Of a stretch of 64,000 nt of DNA, positions 10,365 to 22,554 are shown piece by piece. Position 1 is the first letter of the stretch; each line of letters begins with the position of its first letter. The translations under genes were made by a program, and so were the position numbers. Origin of the DNA: Tepidiphilus sp. J10 (GTDB lineage Bacteria; Pseudomonadota; Gammaproteobacteria; Burkholderiales; Thiobacillaceae); assembly GCA_945897955.1 (NCBI GenBank), contig CAMDGQ010000005.1, positions 18,616 through 82,615 of the forward strand, written 5' to 3'. The notes below the pieces were generated by a model. The model was given only the letters and a program-made list of their open reading frames with translations, searched no databases and was not told where the DNA came from.

Positions 10365-11777
10365 TCAAGCCACGATGTCGTAACTCGCACCCAGCTCCGG
10401 AACCTCGACATTCCAGCCCAGGCCTGACCGGATCAACTCGGCAAAGCCAAGTGCGGTTTCCTGCTCGCCATGCACTACGAAAGTCCGCTCCGGCGGAATT
10501 CTGAAGTGGGCAAGCCAGTTCACCAGTGCATCCCGATCGGCGTGCGCCGAGAGGCCGCCCAGGGTGAAAAGATCGGCCCGAACCGGAATGATTTCGCGGA
10601 ATATGCGCACCGTCCTCGCTCCATCGACCAGACGCCGCCCGAGCGTGCCTTCGGCCTGGAAGCCGGCGATGATCACCGAGCACTCCGCGCGCGGCAGGTT
10701 GAATTTGAGGTGGTGCTTGATGCGTCCGGCATCGCACATGCCTGACGCCGAAATAATGATGGCGCCCTGGCGGATCTTGTTCAGCGCCATGGAATCCTCC
10801 ACATCCTCGGTCACACGCAGATAAGGCGCATCCGGACTGGTGCGGAACCAGCGCAACAGATCGAGGGATTCCGCATCCATCAATTCGTCATGCTTCAGCG
10901 TGATTTCAGTGGCGGCGCCGGCCATCGGCGAATCCACGAAGATGGCCAGATTGCGCGGCAGGCGACCCTGGCGCACCAGATCCATCAACAGGTAGAGCAA
11001 GTCCTGAGTCCGCCCCACCGCAAAAGCGGGAATGATGACGTTGCCTTTCTTGCGTGTGATCGTATCGTTTACCGCATCAGCCAGTTCATCCACCGTATCG
11101 GCGAGCGATTTATGCAGCCGGTTGCCGTAGGTGGACTCCACCAGCAAGACGTCGGCTGTTTCGATAGAAGCCGGATCATTGAGAATCGGCCGTCCAGGCA
11201 TGCCAAGGTCGCCGGAAAATACCAGTTTTCGTGTCTTACCGTTCTCGTCCAGCCAGACTTCGAGAATGGCCGATCCAAGAATGTGGCCGGCATCCTGAAA
11301 CCTGACCCGGACACGCGGATGCGGCCGTATTTCATGGTCGTAAGAAACGCCGCGCAACCGCTTCAGCACGTCCCGCGCCTGCGTCACGGTATATAGCGGC
11401 GCCAGTTCGTTCTTGTGCTGCTTGCGGGTCTTGCGCTTGTCATAGTTGGCCCATTCGGCTTCCTTCTCCTGGATGAAGGCCGAATCCGGCAACAACACCC
11501 CAAGCAGATCGGCACTGGCGCGCGTGCAATGCACCAACCCGCGAAAACCCAGCGCGAACAGGCGCGGCAGCAGGCCGGAGTGGTCGATATGCGCGTGAGT
11601 GAGCAGCACGAAGTCGATTCGTTCCGGATCAAAGGCGGGAAATCGACGATTCAGTTCATCCGCCGCCCGGCCGCCCTGAAACATGCCGCAATCGACCAGG
11701 AAACGGAGTTTTTCCGATTCGACCAGGAAGCAGGAGCCGGTAACTTGGCGCGACGCGCCGAGGAAGGTGAGTTTCAT
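10365..11777 (-). CDS. Metallo-beta-lactamase-fold beta-CASP RNase-like protein
   Basis: This 470-residue protein has the metallo-beta-lactamase fold with a beta-CASP insert, the architecture of CPSF73/YSH1-type and bacterial RNA-processing nucleases. Visible are motif 2 HAHIDHSG, the downstream DAGHILGSA and FSGDLG metal-binding motifs, and the beta-CASP elements VESTYGNRLH, IIPAFAVGRTQDLLYLL and SASGMCDAGRIKHHL. A C-terminal LGGLSAHADRDALVNWL and FVVHGE block completes it. It is expected to be a zinc-dependent nuclease acting on RNA in the cytosol, though the bacterial branch is poorly characterised. The start at 11777 (MKLTFLGASRQVTG) is the family norm; an upstream ATG at 11807 is less likely. 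Confidence 0.88.
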   Translation of the reverse strand: MKLTFLGASRQVTGSCFLVESEKLRFLVDCGMFQGGRAADELNRRFPAFDPERIDFVLLTHAHIDHSGLLPRLFALGFRGLVHCTRASADLLGVLLPDSAFIQEKEAEWANYDKRKTRKQHKNELAPLYTVTQARDVLKRLRGVSYDHEIRPHPRVRVRFQDAGHILGSAILEVWLDENGKTRKLVFSGDLGMPGRPILNDPASIETADVLLVESTYGNRLHKSLADTVDELADAVNDTITRKKGNVIIPAFAVGRTQDLLYLLMDLVRQGRLPRNLAIFVDSPMAGAATEITLKHDELMDAESLDLLRWFRTSPDAPYLRVTEDVEDSMALNKIRQGAIIISASGMCDAGRIKHHLKFNLPRAECSVIIAGFQAEGTLGRRLVDGARTVRIFREIIPVRADLFTLGGLSAHADRDALVNWLAHFRIPPERTFVVHGEQETALGFAELIRSGLGWNVEVPELGASYDIVA

Positions 11778-11883
11778 GCTTTCAGCATAGGCCCGTCCCA
11801 CAGCCACGCCAGCACTTAACCGGCCCTCGACCGACCGTCACTTTGCCTGAATCAGGCCGCGACGGCCGGTGGTCAACCAGCGC

Positions 11884-14262
<2,379 letters not shown>

Positions 14263-14320
14263 TTTGTTTCCTCGATAGATATTGACTGAAGCGTCGCTTC
14301 CTTTTCGGCATTTCCCAACC

Positions 14321-15142
14321 ATGACACCTGTACGCCCGGTTTACTTCATCTCCGATCACACCGGCATCACCGCCGAAATCATTGGCAAGAGCCTGCTCTC
14401 CCAATTTCCCGACGAAGCGTTCGCGCCGGTGAGTTTACCCTTCGTCGATTCGTTGGAGAAAGCAAATATTGCAGCGCAACAAGTATGCGATGCCTGGAAA
14501 CGTTCGAACGTAAAACCCTTTGTGTTTTCAACGCTTACCGAGCCCAGCGCACGTGCAGCATTGGATGCCTGCGGTGCGGTTGTGATGGATATTTACGGTC
14601 ACTTTCTCAACATGATGGTGGGAGAAATCGGCTATCCGCCGGAACCCCTGCGCGGGCGCTTTCACGGCATGTCCGACGACAACTCCTACCGCACCCGTAT
14701 CGACGCGGTCAATTTTGCTCTGGCGGCAGATGACGGCCTCGGCCTGGAAAAATACCAGCGTGCCGATCTGATCCTGGTCGGCGTCTCGCGCAGCGGCAAA
14801 ACTCCGACCTCGCTGTATATGGCGATGCAATATGGTCTCTGCGTCGCCAATTACCCGTTGACCCCGGAAAATTTCGAGCAGCCTGGCTTGCCCCGCTCGT
14901 TGCATCCCTTCCGGGCCAAGTTGCGTGGTCTTACACTGGCGCCCGAACGCCTGGCGCAGATTCGTTCCGAACGTCGTCCGAACAGCCCCTACGCATCGCT
15001 GGAAACCTGCAAAAAGGAACTCAAGCAGGCTGAATTGCTGATGCGCAGTGAAGGTATTCCAGTTGTCGATTCGACGCATCGCTCAATCGAGGAAATCTCG
15101 ACGATGATCAAGCATTCGCTGAGCAGTGATCGGAAGAACTGA
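14321..15142 (+). CDS. ppsR: PEP synthetase regulatory protein (kinase/pyrophosphorylase, DUF299)
   Basis: The 273-residue product belongs to the DUF299 bifunctional regulators. These inactivate PEP synthase by ADP-dependent phosphorylation of a threonine and reactivate it by phosphate-dependent pyrophosphorolysis. The N-terminal [22 protein letters not shown] signature and the P-loop-like [13 protein letters not shown] are intact, followed by ANYPLTPE and the conserved [24 protein letters not shown] region. The start at 14321 ([12 protein letters not shown]) is preferred over an upstream ATG at 14282. It is divergent from ppsA across a 58-bp shared promoter region. Confidence 0.96.
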   Translation: MTPVRPVYFISDHTGITAEIIGKSLLSQFPDEAFAPVSLPFVDSLEKANIAAQQVCDAWKRSNVKPFVFSTLTEPSARAALDACGAVVMDIYGHFLNMMVGEIGYPPEPLRGRFHGMSDDNSYRTRIDAVNFALAADDGLGLEKYQRADLILVGVSRSGKTPTSLYMAMQYGLCVANYPLTPENFEQPGLPRSLHPFRAKLRGLTLAPERLAQIRSERRPNSPYASLETCKKELKQAELLMRSEGIPVVDSTHRSIEEISTMIKHSLSSDRKN

Positions 15143-15195
15143 GGCTTTCCGGGGGACGGATCAGCGCAACCGGTTGGCCGTGAAAGCAGGCGTTA

Positions 15196-16728
15196 TCAGC
15201 TTCCCATGACGCGGTTTTTACCGGCGCGCTTGGCCAGGTACATGGCCTGATCGGCCCGCTTGATGGCGTCGGCGCCGGAATCATCCGCCGTGACCTGGGC
15301 GACGCCGGCGCTGAACGTGATCAATATCTTTTCCTTTCCGGCCAGGAAGAAATTCCTGGTGAGTTCACGTTGCAAGCGAGTCATGGCCTTGATGGCTTCA
15401 TGCAACGGGGTGTCCGGCATCAGAATGACGAATTCCTCGCCGCCATAGCGTGCCAGCGTGTCTTGCGGGCGCAGACATTCGCGCACGACCTTGACCAGGT
15501 GCAACAAGGCTTCGTCACCTGTTTCATGCCCCAGCCGGTCATTCAGAGTCTTGAAATTATCGATATCCAGCAGGGCTACCGAGAGTGGCGTGTCCTTGCG
15601 TCGCATGGTGGCAATCTCGCGCACCAATGCTTCATCCAGACCCTTGCGATTCAATACATTGGTCAGCGGATCATGTCGTGCCGAAGCGCTGGCGTTGAGC
15701 AAGTCCAGATGCAACTTGGCGATTTCCGCTTCAGTCGCCAGAACCTTGGCTTGCAGCGAATTGAGTTGCTCTCGTGCATGTGTTGTTTCGTCAGCCATGC
15801 TTCGGGTGGCGCCGATCACCTTTTCCAGCAATGGCGGCAGGTCTTCAATCGACTTGACCTGTTCAATCTGCTGGGCGCTTTCTTCCAGCTTGTCCTGGAA
15901 GATGGCACTGGAATCATTCATTTTGGCCAGTCGTTCGATGAATGCGGAAAGCATCAGGCGCATTTCTTCCTGGGCTTCAAGCGAGCGCCCTTTCGCGGCA
16001 TCCTGCTTGACCATCACATCCCGAATGCGGCGCTCCACATCGTCCAGACGCCGCAAGGTAAGCGGGCGCTTGATCGCGTTCAACAAGGCATCTATCTGGC
16101 CATCCAGCCAACTGTCGGCGAGTGTCAATTTGCTGATGTTCTCGATGATCAGATGCAACAGCTTGAGCAAAGCCTGTTTGATCTCGGCCTGCTCTTCCGC
16201 AGCGAAGGAGAGGCGATGACTGAAGATAGCCAATTCGCTCTGGGCAACTTTGATATCCGCAGCCGGATCGTGCAGTGTCTTCAGCAAGCCGGCCACCTGG
16301 TCGGAAAAACGATCGTCGTCACTCTCAAGGGCAGGCAGCATGCTTTCGATCATGAGCGCCAGTTTCGCCAGCAACTCGGTGGCGGCGGGCTGACCAGCCA
16401 TGACGCTTGCGGATTCTGTATCGCGAAGCGGATCGGGCGCGACGCAGAGTCGGATGAAACCAATCAGTGCAGTTTCGAAATTCTTCCAGCTATGGCGCCC
16501 GATCGCACTGTCGAGTTGATCCAGTTGCTCCTGCTGCGCTGGAGTGTGGGCTGACAGGGACAGCGCTATCTGGCGCAGATGGGCATCGGGAAACGCCGCC
16601 GCATTCGAAATACCGGCAATCTCGTTGTAACACTCCTGATAATTGATCGGCGTGGGCGATAGCTTGCGGATGGCCAACTGCCGCAACGCCTCTCGCGCGA
16701 TCTCTGATGGATTTTTCTGGCGGTGCAT
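15196..16728 (-). CDS. Diguanylate cyclase with uncharacterised helical N-terminal region
   Basis: A 510-residue protein predicted to make cyclic di-GMP from GTP. The C-terminal GGDEF domain begins at RHDPLTNVLNRKGLDEAL. Its active-site loop reads YGGEEF near residue 429, a functional variant. An inhibitory I-site RPQD lies five residues ahead of it, so product feedback inhibition is likely. The first 330 residues are mostly alpha-helical and contain no recognisable sensory domain. The opening, KNPSEIAREALRQLAIRKLSPTPINYQECYN, is one seen in betaproteobacterial cyclases. Heptad-like segments before the GGDEF suggest a coiled coil. No transmembrane helix is obvious, so a cytosolic signal is likely. 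It converges on ppsR. Confidence 0.93.
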   Translation of the reverse strand: MHRQKNPSEIAREALRQLAIRKLSPTPINYQECYNEIAGISNAAAFPDAHLRQIALSLSAHTPAQQEQLDQLDSAIGRHSWKNFETALIGFIRLCVAPDPLRDTESASVMAGQPAATELLAKLALMIESMLPALESDDDRFSDQVAGLLKTLHDPAADIKVAQSELAIFSHRLSFAAEEQAEIKQALLKLLHLIIENISKLTLADSWLDGQIDALLNAIKRPLTLRRLDDVERRIRDVMVKQDAAKGRSLEAQEEMRLMLSAFIERLAKMNDSSAIFQDKLEESAQQIEQVKSIEDLPPLLEKVIGATRSMADETTHAREQLNSLQAKVLATEAEIAKLHLDLLNASASARHDPLTNVLNRKGLDEALVREIATMRRKDTPLSVALLDIDNFKTLNDRLGHETGDEALLHLVKVVRECLRPQDTLARYGGEEFVILMPDTPLHEAIKAMTRLQRELTRNFFLAGKEKILITFSAGVAQVTADDSGADAIKRADQAMYLAKRAGKNRVMGS

Positions 16729-16862
16729 GAGGAAAGTTCAGGCAGTCTTCCGGCAGCTAGTGAGAATCGCCGGCATCAAACGGCCATCATCGGCAGAGAC
16801 CGACGCGAATAACGACGTACGTTTCATGTGCCTGCCCATCGAGACCGGATGGCTCATGCAGC

Positions 16863-17444
16863 CTAATCCTGAGCCTTGCCAATCAACTCATCGATTTCAG
16901 CTTCCGCTGCATGCCAGTCCGCTTCCTCGAAACCGGGTGCAAATCCACGTTTTTCCCAGCGGTGGTAAGCGGCAGTCTCAACCCAGCGCCGACGCTCTTC
17001 AGGAGAGGGAGGAACTGGTCGCTCTGCCGGATTCTTCTTGGCCACTACCGGGGTCTTGGCTGGCTCGGCCTTGCTTGCGGCAGGCGCCTTGGCGGCGACC
17101 TTGGCTGTTGCAGCGGCTTTCTTGGGTTTGGCTGCAACCGCTTCAGGATTGGGAGCTACTGTTTTGGGCGCTGATTTTGGGGTCGCTTTTGGGGTTTCTT
17201 TTGCGGCTGCCTTTGGGGCTGCCTTTGCAGTAGTTGTTGCCTCAGACTTTGTCGCCTCCCTGGCCTGCTTGGGCTTGGCCGATGCAGCCGCGCCTGTGGC
17301 AGCCTTGCCGGCTGGCTTGTCTGCTGCGGCAGCTTTACTTTCTACCTTGGCTGGCGCTGCCGTCTTTTTCGGCTTGGTTGCTTCCGGTGCGACAGCGGCC
17401 TTCTTGGTGGCCCGCTTGACTGTTGCGGTTTTCTCTTCTGACAT
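16863..17444 (-). CDS. Ala/Lys-rich histone-like protein with C-terminal DUF2934 domain
   Basis: The 193-residue product is about three quarters low-complexity Ala/Lys/Pro/Thr sequence (repeated AKAAPKAAAK and KPKKAAA units), resembling histone H1-like DNA-binding tails of betaproteobacteria. The last 45 residues form a DUF2934 domain: RRRWVETAAYHRWEKRGFAPG, then DWHAAEAEIDEL. The start at 17444 (MSEEKTATVKRATKK) is supported by AGGAGA nine bases upstream; an ATG at 17477 lacks this. A nucleoid or stress role is an inference from composition. DUF2934 itself has no known function. Confidence 0.85.
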   Translation of the reverse strand: MSEEKTATVKRATKKAAVAPEATKPKKTAAPAKVESKAAAADKPAGKAATGAAASAKPKQAREATKSEATTTAKAAPKAAAKETPKATPKSAPKTVAPNPEAVAAKPKKAAATAKVAAKAPAASKAEPAKTPVVAKKNPAERPVPPSPEERRRWVETAAYHRWEKRGFAPGFEEADWHAAEAEIDELIGKAQD

Positions 17445-17702
17445 CGTGGTTTCTCCTGTAACAAATAAGCTGTTCAAGTCGCCTGGGCAAGGCTCATCGA
17501 CAAACGATAAATGACCATGCCGTATTTTGGCCGCTTAGCTAACAAGTGGATAGCCTATTCGATCGGGATCTTCCTTCCGACAGAGGCTGCCATCAGCTTG
17601 TGCCGGATCGGTCGGCAGGCGAGCGAAGCGCAGAAAGGCAGTCGCTGCGCCGACGTGCTTGGGGCAAAACCCACCTTGCCTGGACGCCTCCGCACCATCG
17701 AG

Positions 17703-20700
17703 CTATTTCTTTGCCACGCCGAGTTCCATTTTTGCCTCGACTTCACGGCCATTAGCCTCCGCCACCGTTGCCTTGCCCAGCGTAATGCGTTCAGCCGGAG
17801 CGCCTGCGGCGACAAGTCCTTGCAACGCGGCTTCGCCCCGCCGCTGGCCCAGAATTTCCAGGTCAACATCCGACACCGCTTCCTTGTCCAGCAAACGCTG
17901 GTAAAGGAGAGCATGCAAATCAGCATCCTTGAGTTGGGCGAGGTCGTCGGCGGATAACGGTTCATCTTTCTTGAACAGGCCTTTCAGGCGCGACATCATT
18001 TTTCCGGCCCCCTTCTCCGGCTTTAGGTCCGGATTGGCCTGACGCCATTTGGCGTTGAGCGCAAGCCAGTCGGCTTCGCCGAAACGCTGCGCATAGAGAC
18101 CTTCCAGAGCGGCCTGGCTCTTGGGATTGGCGGTGGATATCGGGCCGGCATCTTCGCCGGCGACCAACTTGACGCCCATCTTTTCGGCGACTGCGCGGCG
18201 CAAGCGGCTTTCCTTCAAAACCGGGCGATCAATCTCGGCCGCCCAGACTCCGTGAATGCTCAGCGCCAGACCGGGTCTTTTGCCGAGGATCTGGGCAATC
18301 TGTTTGAACTTCTCCTTTTCAGGTGGCGTCAGCGCGTCCTGACCGGCTTCGAAGGCGAGCTTCTCCAGCTTCTCGCCACCACCGCCGAACAACGCACCCA
18401 GTGCGCGGAACGGCGCGGTAACGATCTTGGTGAGAATGTTGCCGATGGCCTTCCAGATAATCCTTCCATAGCTGAACTGCGGGTCGTCCAGGCTGCCGGA
18501 GACCGGTAAACCCAGGTCGATCTTGCCATCCGAGTCTTGCAGGATGGCGATCGCCAGATCGAGTGGCAGGTTCAGCGCGCCCGGGGTTTCAACCCGATCG
18601 CCCAGGGTCAGCTTGTCCATGATGATCTGGTTTTCGCCCAGCAACTGGCGCTGCTTGATCTTGTATTCAAGGTCGAGCGAGAGCTTGCCGGAAGCAATCT
18701 TGCGGCCCGCGAAAGTGGCCGAATAGGGCGTCAGATTGGTCATCTCGACATTGCGGAACACCACTTTGATGTCCATGAACCCGGTCGGATTGAACAGATC
18801 GACCTGACCGACCGCGCGTGCCAGGCCGAATTCATCCACCTGACCGTCGATTTCCAGTTCCGCCAAAGCGCCTGGTTGGGTGGATATGCCGTTGAATGCG
18901 CCTTTCAGCGCGTGAACCCGAGTACCGAATGGCAGGGCCAGTGAATAGTCGGCGAACTCCATCTCGCTGTTTTCGATGCGGATGCGGTCTATCGCCAGCC
19001 GGAAGGCATTGGGGTTCGCTGTGGTGTCCATTTTCGCCGCCGGCTGAGTCGGCGCGGCTGCGCCGACTTCAACCGCCTTTCCGGCCTTTGCAGCCGGCGC
19101 GGCCGCATCGGCCTGCTCTGGCGACACCGCCACCGGCTCGGCGGCTGCATCGGACGATTTCATGATCCGCTTCAGATTGGTGCTCTTGTCCTTGAAGATG
19201 ATCAGCTTGGCGTCGAGTTTATCCATACGCAGTTCGTCGATATCCAGCGCCGCCGGACTGGCGCGCACGCTATCGCTGGCAAGCCGCTTCCAGGCCAGGA
19301 AGCGCGCCCCGCCTTCGCTTTCATTGAGCAGCAGGTCGGTGACCTCGAAGCCGCCCTTGAAGTCGATTCTGGACGCCGCATTTGCCTTGGCCTCGAACTT
19401 GACCTGGCCTTGCGTTGAAGCGCGGCCGGAGGCGAGTACAAGATTGGCGGCCTGGGTCAGATAGGGTTGCGCCGGCGACAACGCCAGGTTGACCAATTTG
19501 AACTTGATATCTGCTGCAGGCGTTGCGGGAATGACTTTGCCTTCGGCCTGGAAATTGCCACCCTGTTTGATCTGAAAGCCCAGGCGCACCGGCAAGGGTG
19601 TTTTCAGGTTTTCCGTGACGCCGGTTACCGACGCTTCGATCTTGTCCAGCGTCAGCGCGATGGCGGGTTTCACCCCCTCCTCCCGCATGTCGATCTGGAA
19701 GCCCGCCAGATTGATTTGCTTGATCTGATAGCCCCAGCCTGGCTGTTCGACTTCCTCCCTGGTTTTAACGACGGGTTCCTCCCGCGTGGCGGGTTTGCCT
19801 GGCGCGGGCTTGAAGGCATCCAGCAGCGCAATGCCGCCATGTACGTCGCGCACCGCCTCGACCTTGCCATTGCTCAGGCTGATGCTGCCGACGCTGGCTT
19901 GTCTGGCGGCAAGATCGATACGACCTTCGTCCAGGGAGATTCCACCCAGCACGAACAGCGGATTGGCTGCGCCGCCGGATAGCAGACGGATACCGGAAAC
20001 ATCGATGCCGAGTCCTTCCACGATGGCCTGAGTTTGTGCACCGCCGGCTTCGGCTCTGGCGGTGAAACCGATCTGGAGATTGCCGATTTCCGCCTGCAAA
20101 GGGGCGGCAAAGCCGGCGTCGCTGAACTGGATGCCGAGTCCATTGAGTGCAAAGCGAGCGAGATTGATATGCCATGGCGCGGTCCGGGCCGGTTTGACCG
20201 ACTGCGTTGACTTGGCGTGGGCTGACGACGCAGCTGCATTCGCTTCGGATTTTCCGGCTTCCGGGCCTTGCGGGAACCAGTCCTGAATATCCAGTCGGCC
20301 CGCCTTGTCCCGCCGCAGAGAGACCTTGCCGCCATTCAGCGCAATCTCGCCAAGATTCATTTCCCGCTTTTCCAGGTCGAAGCTGCCGCCGCTGAGACTC
20401 AGTTTATCCAGCTTGATTGCCGGTTCCTTGGCACCCAAACCCGTCAAGGCCAAGCCTTCCAGACTGAAACCGAGTTTATCGAGCAGCAGGGAAAACCTTT
20501 TGTCGGCATAGGCGGCGCGATAGGTCAAAGCCAACCCGGCAATCCCCTCGGGCGGTGCAATAGCCAGCTTCTCCTTGAGATAGGGCCAATAGCGCGCAAG
20601 CACGACCTGCTCGATCGCCAGCTCGCCCGTCGCCTGGACGGGTTTCAGGCCGACATCGCCCTTCCAGCGGATGCGTGCGCCCGATTGCAGCGTGGCGGCG

Positions 20701-21290
20701 AGGGTGTATGCCCCCTTGTCATCGGGCAGGGTGGAAATGTCGTTCAAGGTCAGATCGAGCGGGTTCAGCGCTGTTTCAAAGTCGACCTTGCGATCGGCGA
20801 CATCGAACCGGCCCTTTTCAAGGGCGATGCGACGGACGAGCAAACGCGGCAACGGCTTGTCCTCCTCTTCCTCCTTGCTCTTCAGCGCCTCGATCAACGG
20901 CGTCCAGTTCAGGTTGCCGTCGGCAAGCAGAACCAGCTTCACGTCCGGTGCGGTGAGGCGGATGTCATCGAAGGCATAAGCCCACTTGAACAGACTGCCG
21001 GCGTCGAAATCGACGAAAAGCTCGCCAAAGGCCAGCAGCGGCTTGCCATCGGGCTCGGTCAATTTCAGCCCCTTGATCGAGAGCGACAAGGCCAGGGGAT
21101 CGAAACGCGCGGCTTCGATTTGCAATTTGTGCTGGCTCTTGTCGGCAATGAATTTGGGCGCTGCCCATTTGATCAGCGGTTCGAAGCCGAACCAGGCAAA
21201 CAGAAAATAGGCCGCGATCAAGCCGGCGGCGATCTTTGCCGGTGTTTTCAACAACAAGGTGCGGATCAAGGCGAACAACCGAGCAAGCAT
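17703..21290 (-). CDS. Large AsmA-like DUF748 inner-membrane-anchored protein
   Basis: At 1195 residues this is one of the largest genes here. An N-terminal transmembrane helix (about residues 18-37, IAAGLIAAYFLFAWFGFEPL) anchors a long periplasmic beta-rich body built from AsmA/DUF748-type repeats such as ARFDPLALSLSIKGLKLTEPDG. Alanine-rich linkers interrupt it. The C-terminal domain includes PVSGSLDDPQFSYGRIIWKAIGNILTKIVTAPF, the signature of the family. A final alpha/beta segment resembles OmpA-like repeats. AsmA-family proteins act in phospholipid transport and envelope homeostasis between membranes; the exact role of DUF748 members is not settled. Confidence 0.9.
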   Translation of the reverse strand: MLARLFALIRTLLLKTPAKIAAGLIAAYFLFAWFGFEPLIKWAAPKFIADKSQHKLQIEAARFDPLALSLSIKGLKLTEPDGKPLLAFGELFVDFDAGSLFKWAYAFDDIRLTAPDVKLVLLADGNLNWTPLIEALKSKEEEEDKPLPRLLVRRIALEKGRFDVADRKVDFETALNPLDLTLNDISTLPDDKGAYTLAATLQSGARIRWKGDVGLKPVQATGELAIEQVVLARYWPYLKEKLAIAPPEGIAGLALTYRAAYADKRFSLLLDKLGFSLEGLALTGLGAKEPAIKLDKLSLSGGSFDLEKREMNLGEIALNGGKVSLRRDKAGRLDIQDWFPQGPEAGKSEANAAASSAHAKSTQSVKPARTAPWHINLARFALNGLGIQFSDAGFAAPLQAEIGNLQIGFTARAEAGGAQTQAIVEGLGIDVSGIRLLSGGAANPLFVLGGISLDEGRIDLAARQASVGSISLSNGKVEAVRDVHGGIALLDAFKPAPGKPATREEPVVKTREEVEQPGWGYQIKQINLAGFQIDMREEGVKPAIALTLDKIEASVTGVTENLKTPLPVRLGFQIKQGGNFQAEGKVIPATPAADIKFKLVNLALSPAQPYLTQAANLVLASGRASTQGQVKFEAKANAASRIDFKGGFEVTDLLLNESEGGARFLAWKRLASDSVRASPAALDIDELRMDKLDAKLIIFKDKSTNLKRIMKSSDAAAEPVAVSPEQADAAAPAAKAGKAVEVGAAAPTQPAAKMDTTANPNAFRLAIDRIRIENSEMEFADYSLALPFGTRVHALKGAFNGISTQPGALAELEIDGQVDEFGLARAVGQVDLFNPTGFMDIKVVFRNVEMTNLTPYSATFAGRKIASGKLSLDLEYKIKQRQLLGENQIIMDKLTLGDRVETPGALNLPLDLAIAILQDSDGKIDLGLPVSGSLDDPQFSYGRIIWKAIGNILTKIVTAPFRALGALFGGGGEKLEKLAFEAGQDALTPPEKEKFKQIAQILGKRPGLALSIHGVWAAEIDRPVLKESRLRRAVAEKMGVKLVAGEDAGPISTANPKSQAALEGLYAQRFGEADWLALNAKWRQANPDLKPEKGAGKMMSRLKGLFKKDEPLSADDLAQLKDADLHALLYQRLLDKEAVSDVDLEILGQRRGEAALQGLVAAGAPAERITLGKATVAEANGREVEAKMELGVAKK

Positions 21291-21318
21291 GGTTTATCTC
21301 CAGAAAGCAGAGCGCGAT

Positions 21319-22551
21319 TCAGAGCGTCGCGCCAAAAAACAAATACGCCGCCAGCACCGCTGCGACAAAGCCGCCCAGATCGGCAATCAGTCCACCGGCG
21401 ACAGCATGCCGCACGCGTTTGATGCCGACCGACCCAAAATATACCGCGAGGACATAGAACGTCGTTTCACTGCTGCCCTGCACGATAGCGGCAAGACGTC
21501 CGGCAAAGGAATCGGCGCCGGATGCCTGCATCGTTTCGATCATCATCGCGCGCGCGCCGGAACCCGACAGCGGCTTCATCAACATGGTCGGCAGCGCATC
21601 CACCCAGGCCGCGTCGAAGCCGGACATCAGCACCAGGGCGCGCACCGCCTCGACGAATGCCGGCAACGCGCCGCTGGCACGCAACATACCAATCGCCACC
21701 AGCATCGCCACCAGATAGGGAATGATCGTAACGGCCGTTTGAAAACCCTCCTTGGCGCCTTCGATGAAGGCCTCGTAAGCATTCACTCGCTTGACCAGCG
21801 CGCCTATGAGAAAAGTCACCAGCAACCCAAGCAGCAGAAAATTCGACAGAACCGAAGACTCCGCAGTCATCCGAGCGGCCGGGAGACTGGCGAAATACAG
21901 CGCCAGCCCGCCCACCAGCGTCGTGATGCCGCCCAGCCAGGCGAGAACCACGGCATCGAGCCTTATGCGCTGCACGGCGGCGACAAACAGAAATCCGGCC
22001 AGCGTAGAGCAGTAGGTCGCCATCAGGATGGGGATGAACACATCGGTCGGGTCGGCCGCGCCGAGTTGCGCGCGATAAGTGAAGATCGCCACCGGCAACA
22101 AGGTCACCGAAGACGCGTTGATGACCAGGAACAGAATCTGCGCGTTGCTGGCGGTTTCCTTGTCCGGGTTCAGATCCTGCAATTCGCGCATCGCCTTGAG
22201 TCCCATCGGCGTCGCCGCGTTGTCCAGACCCAGCACGTTGGCGGCCATGTTCATCGTGATCGAACCCAGTGCCGGATGGCCGCGCGGCACGTCGGGAAAC
22301 AGACGCGCAAACAACGGCGCCAGCCAGCGTCCCATAAGGCCGAGAAAGCCGGCCTGTTCACCGATTTTCATGACCCCCAGCCACAAGCACATGACACCGG
22401 TGAGGCCGAGGGCGACTTCGAAAGCGGTTTTCGCGGAGTCGAAGCCGGCTTTCATCACCAATGCGAAGATGGTCTGGTCGCCGCCCAGATATTGCAGAAT
22501 CGCCGCGCCGAACGCGACCAGGAAGAAGCCGATCCAGAGCGCGTTCAGCAT
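21319..22551 (-). CDS. SpmA/SpmB-type nucleoside-recognition (Gate) membrane protein fusion
   Basis: The 410-residue protein is a fusion of two Gate (nucleoside recognition) domains. They correspond to spore maturation proteins SpmA (first half) and SpmB (second half), which Gram-negative bacteria often encode as one chain. About ten hydrophobic segments are visible. The SpmA-like half has GSITMNMAANVLGLDNAATPMGLKAM and the SpmB-like half has GSGARAMMIETM and QGSSETTFYVLAVYFGSVGIKR, all conserved. Function outside sporulation is unknown; a role in small-molecule transport is usually guessed. It ends 28 bp from the DUF748 start and is separated from the upstream CobD-like gene by 3 bp, so an operon is likely. 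Confidence 0.9.
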   Translation of the reverse strand: MLNALWIGFFLVAFGAAILQYLGGDQTIFALVMKAGFDSAKTAFEVALGLTGVMCLWLGVMKIGEQAGFLGLMGRWLAPLFARLFPDVPRGHPALGSITMNMAANVLGLDNAATPMGLKAMRELQDLNPDKETASNAQILFLVINASSVTLLPVAIFTYRAQLGAADPTDVFIPILMATYCSTLAGFLFVAAVQRIRLDAVVLAWLGGITTLVGGLALYFASLPAARMTAESSVLSNFLLLGLLVTFLIGALVKRVNAYEAFIEGAKEGFQTAVTIIPYLVAMLVAIGMLRASGALPAFVEAVRALVLMSGFDAAWVDALPTMLMKPLSGSGARAMMIETMQASGADSFAGRLAAIVQGSSETTFYVLAVYFGSVGIKRVRHAVAGGLIADLGGFVAAVLAAYLFFGATL

Positions 22552-22554
22552 GGC

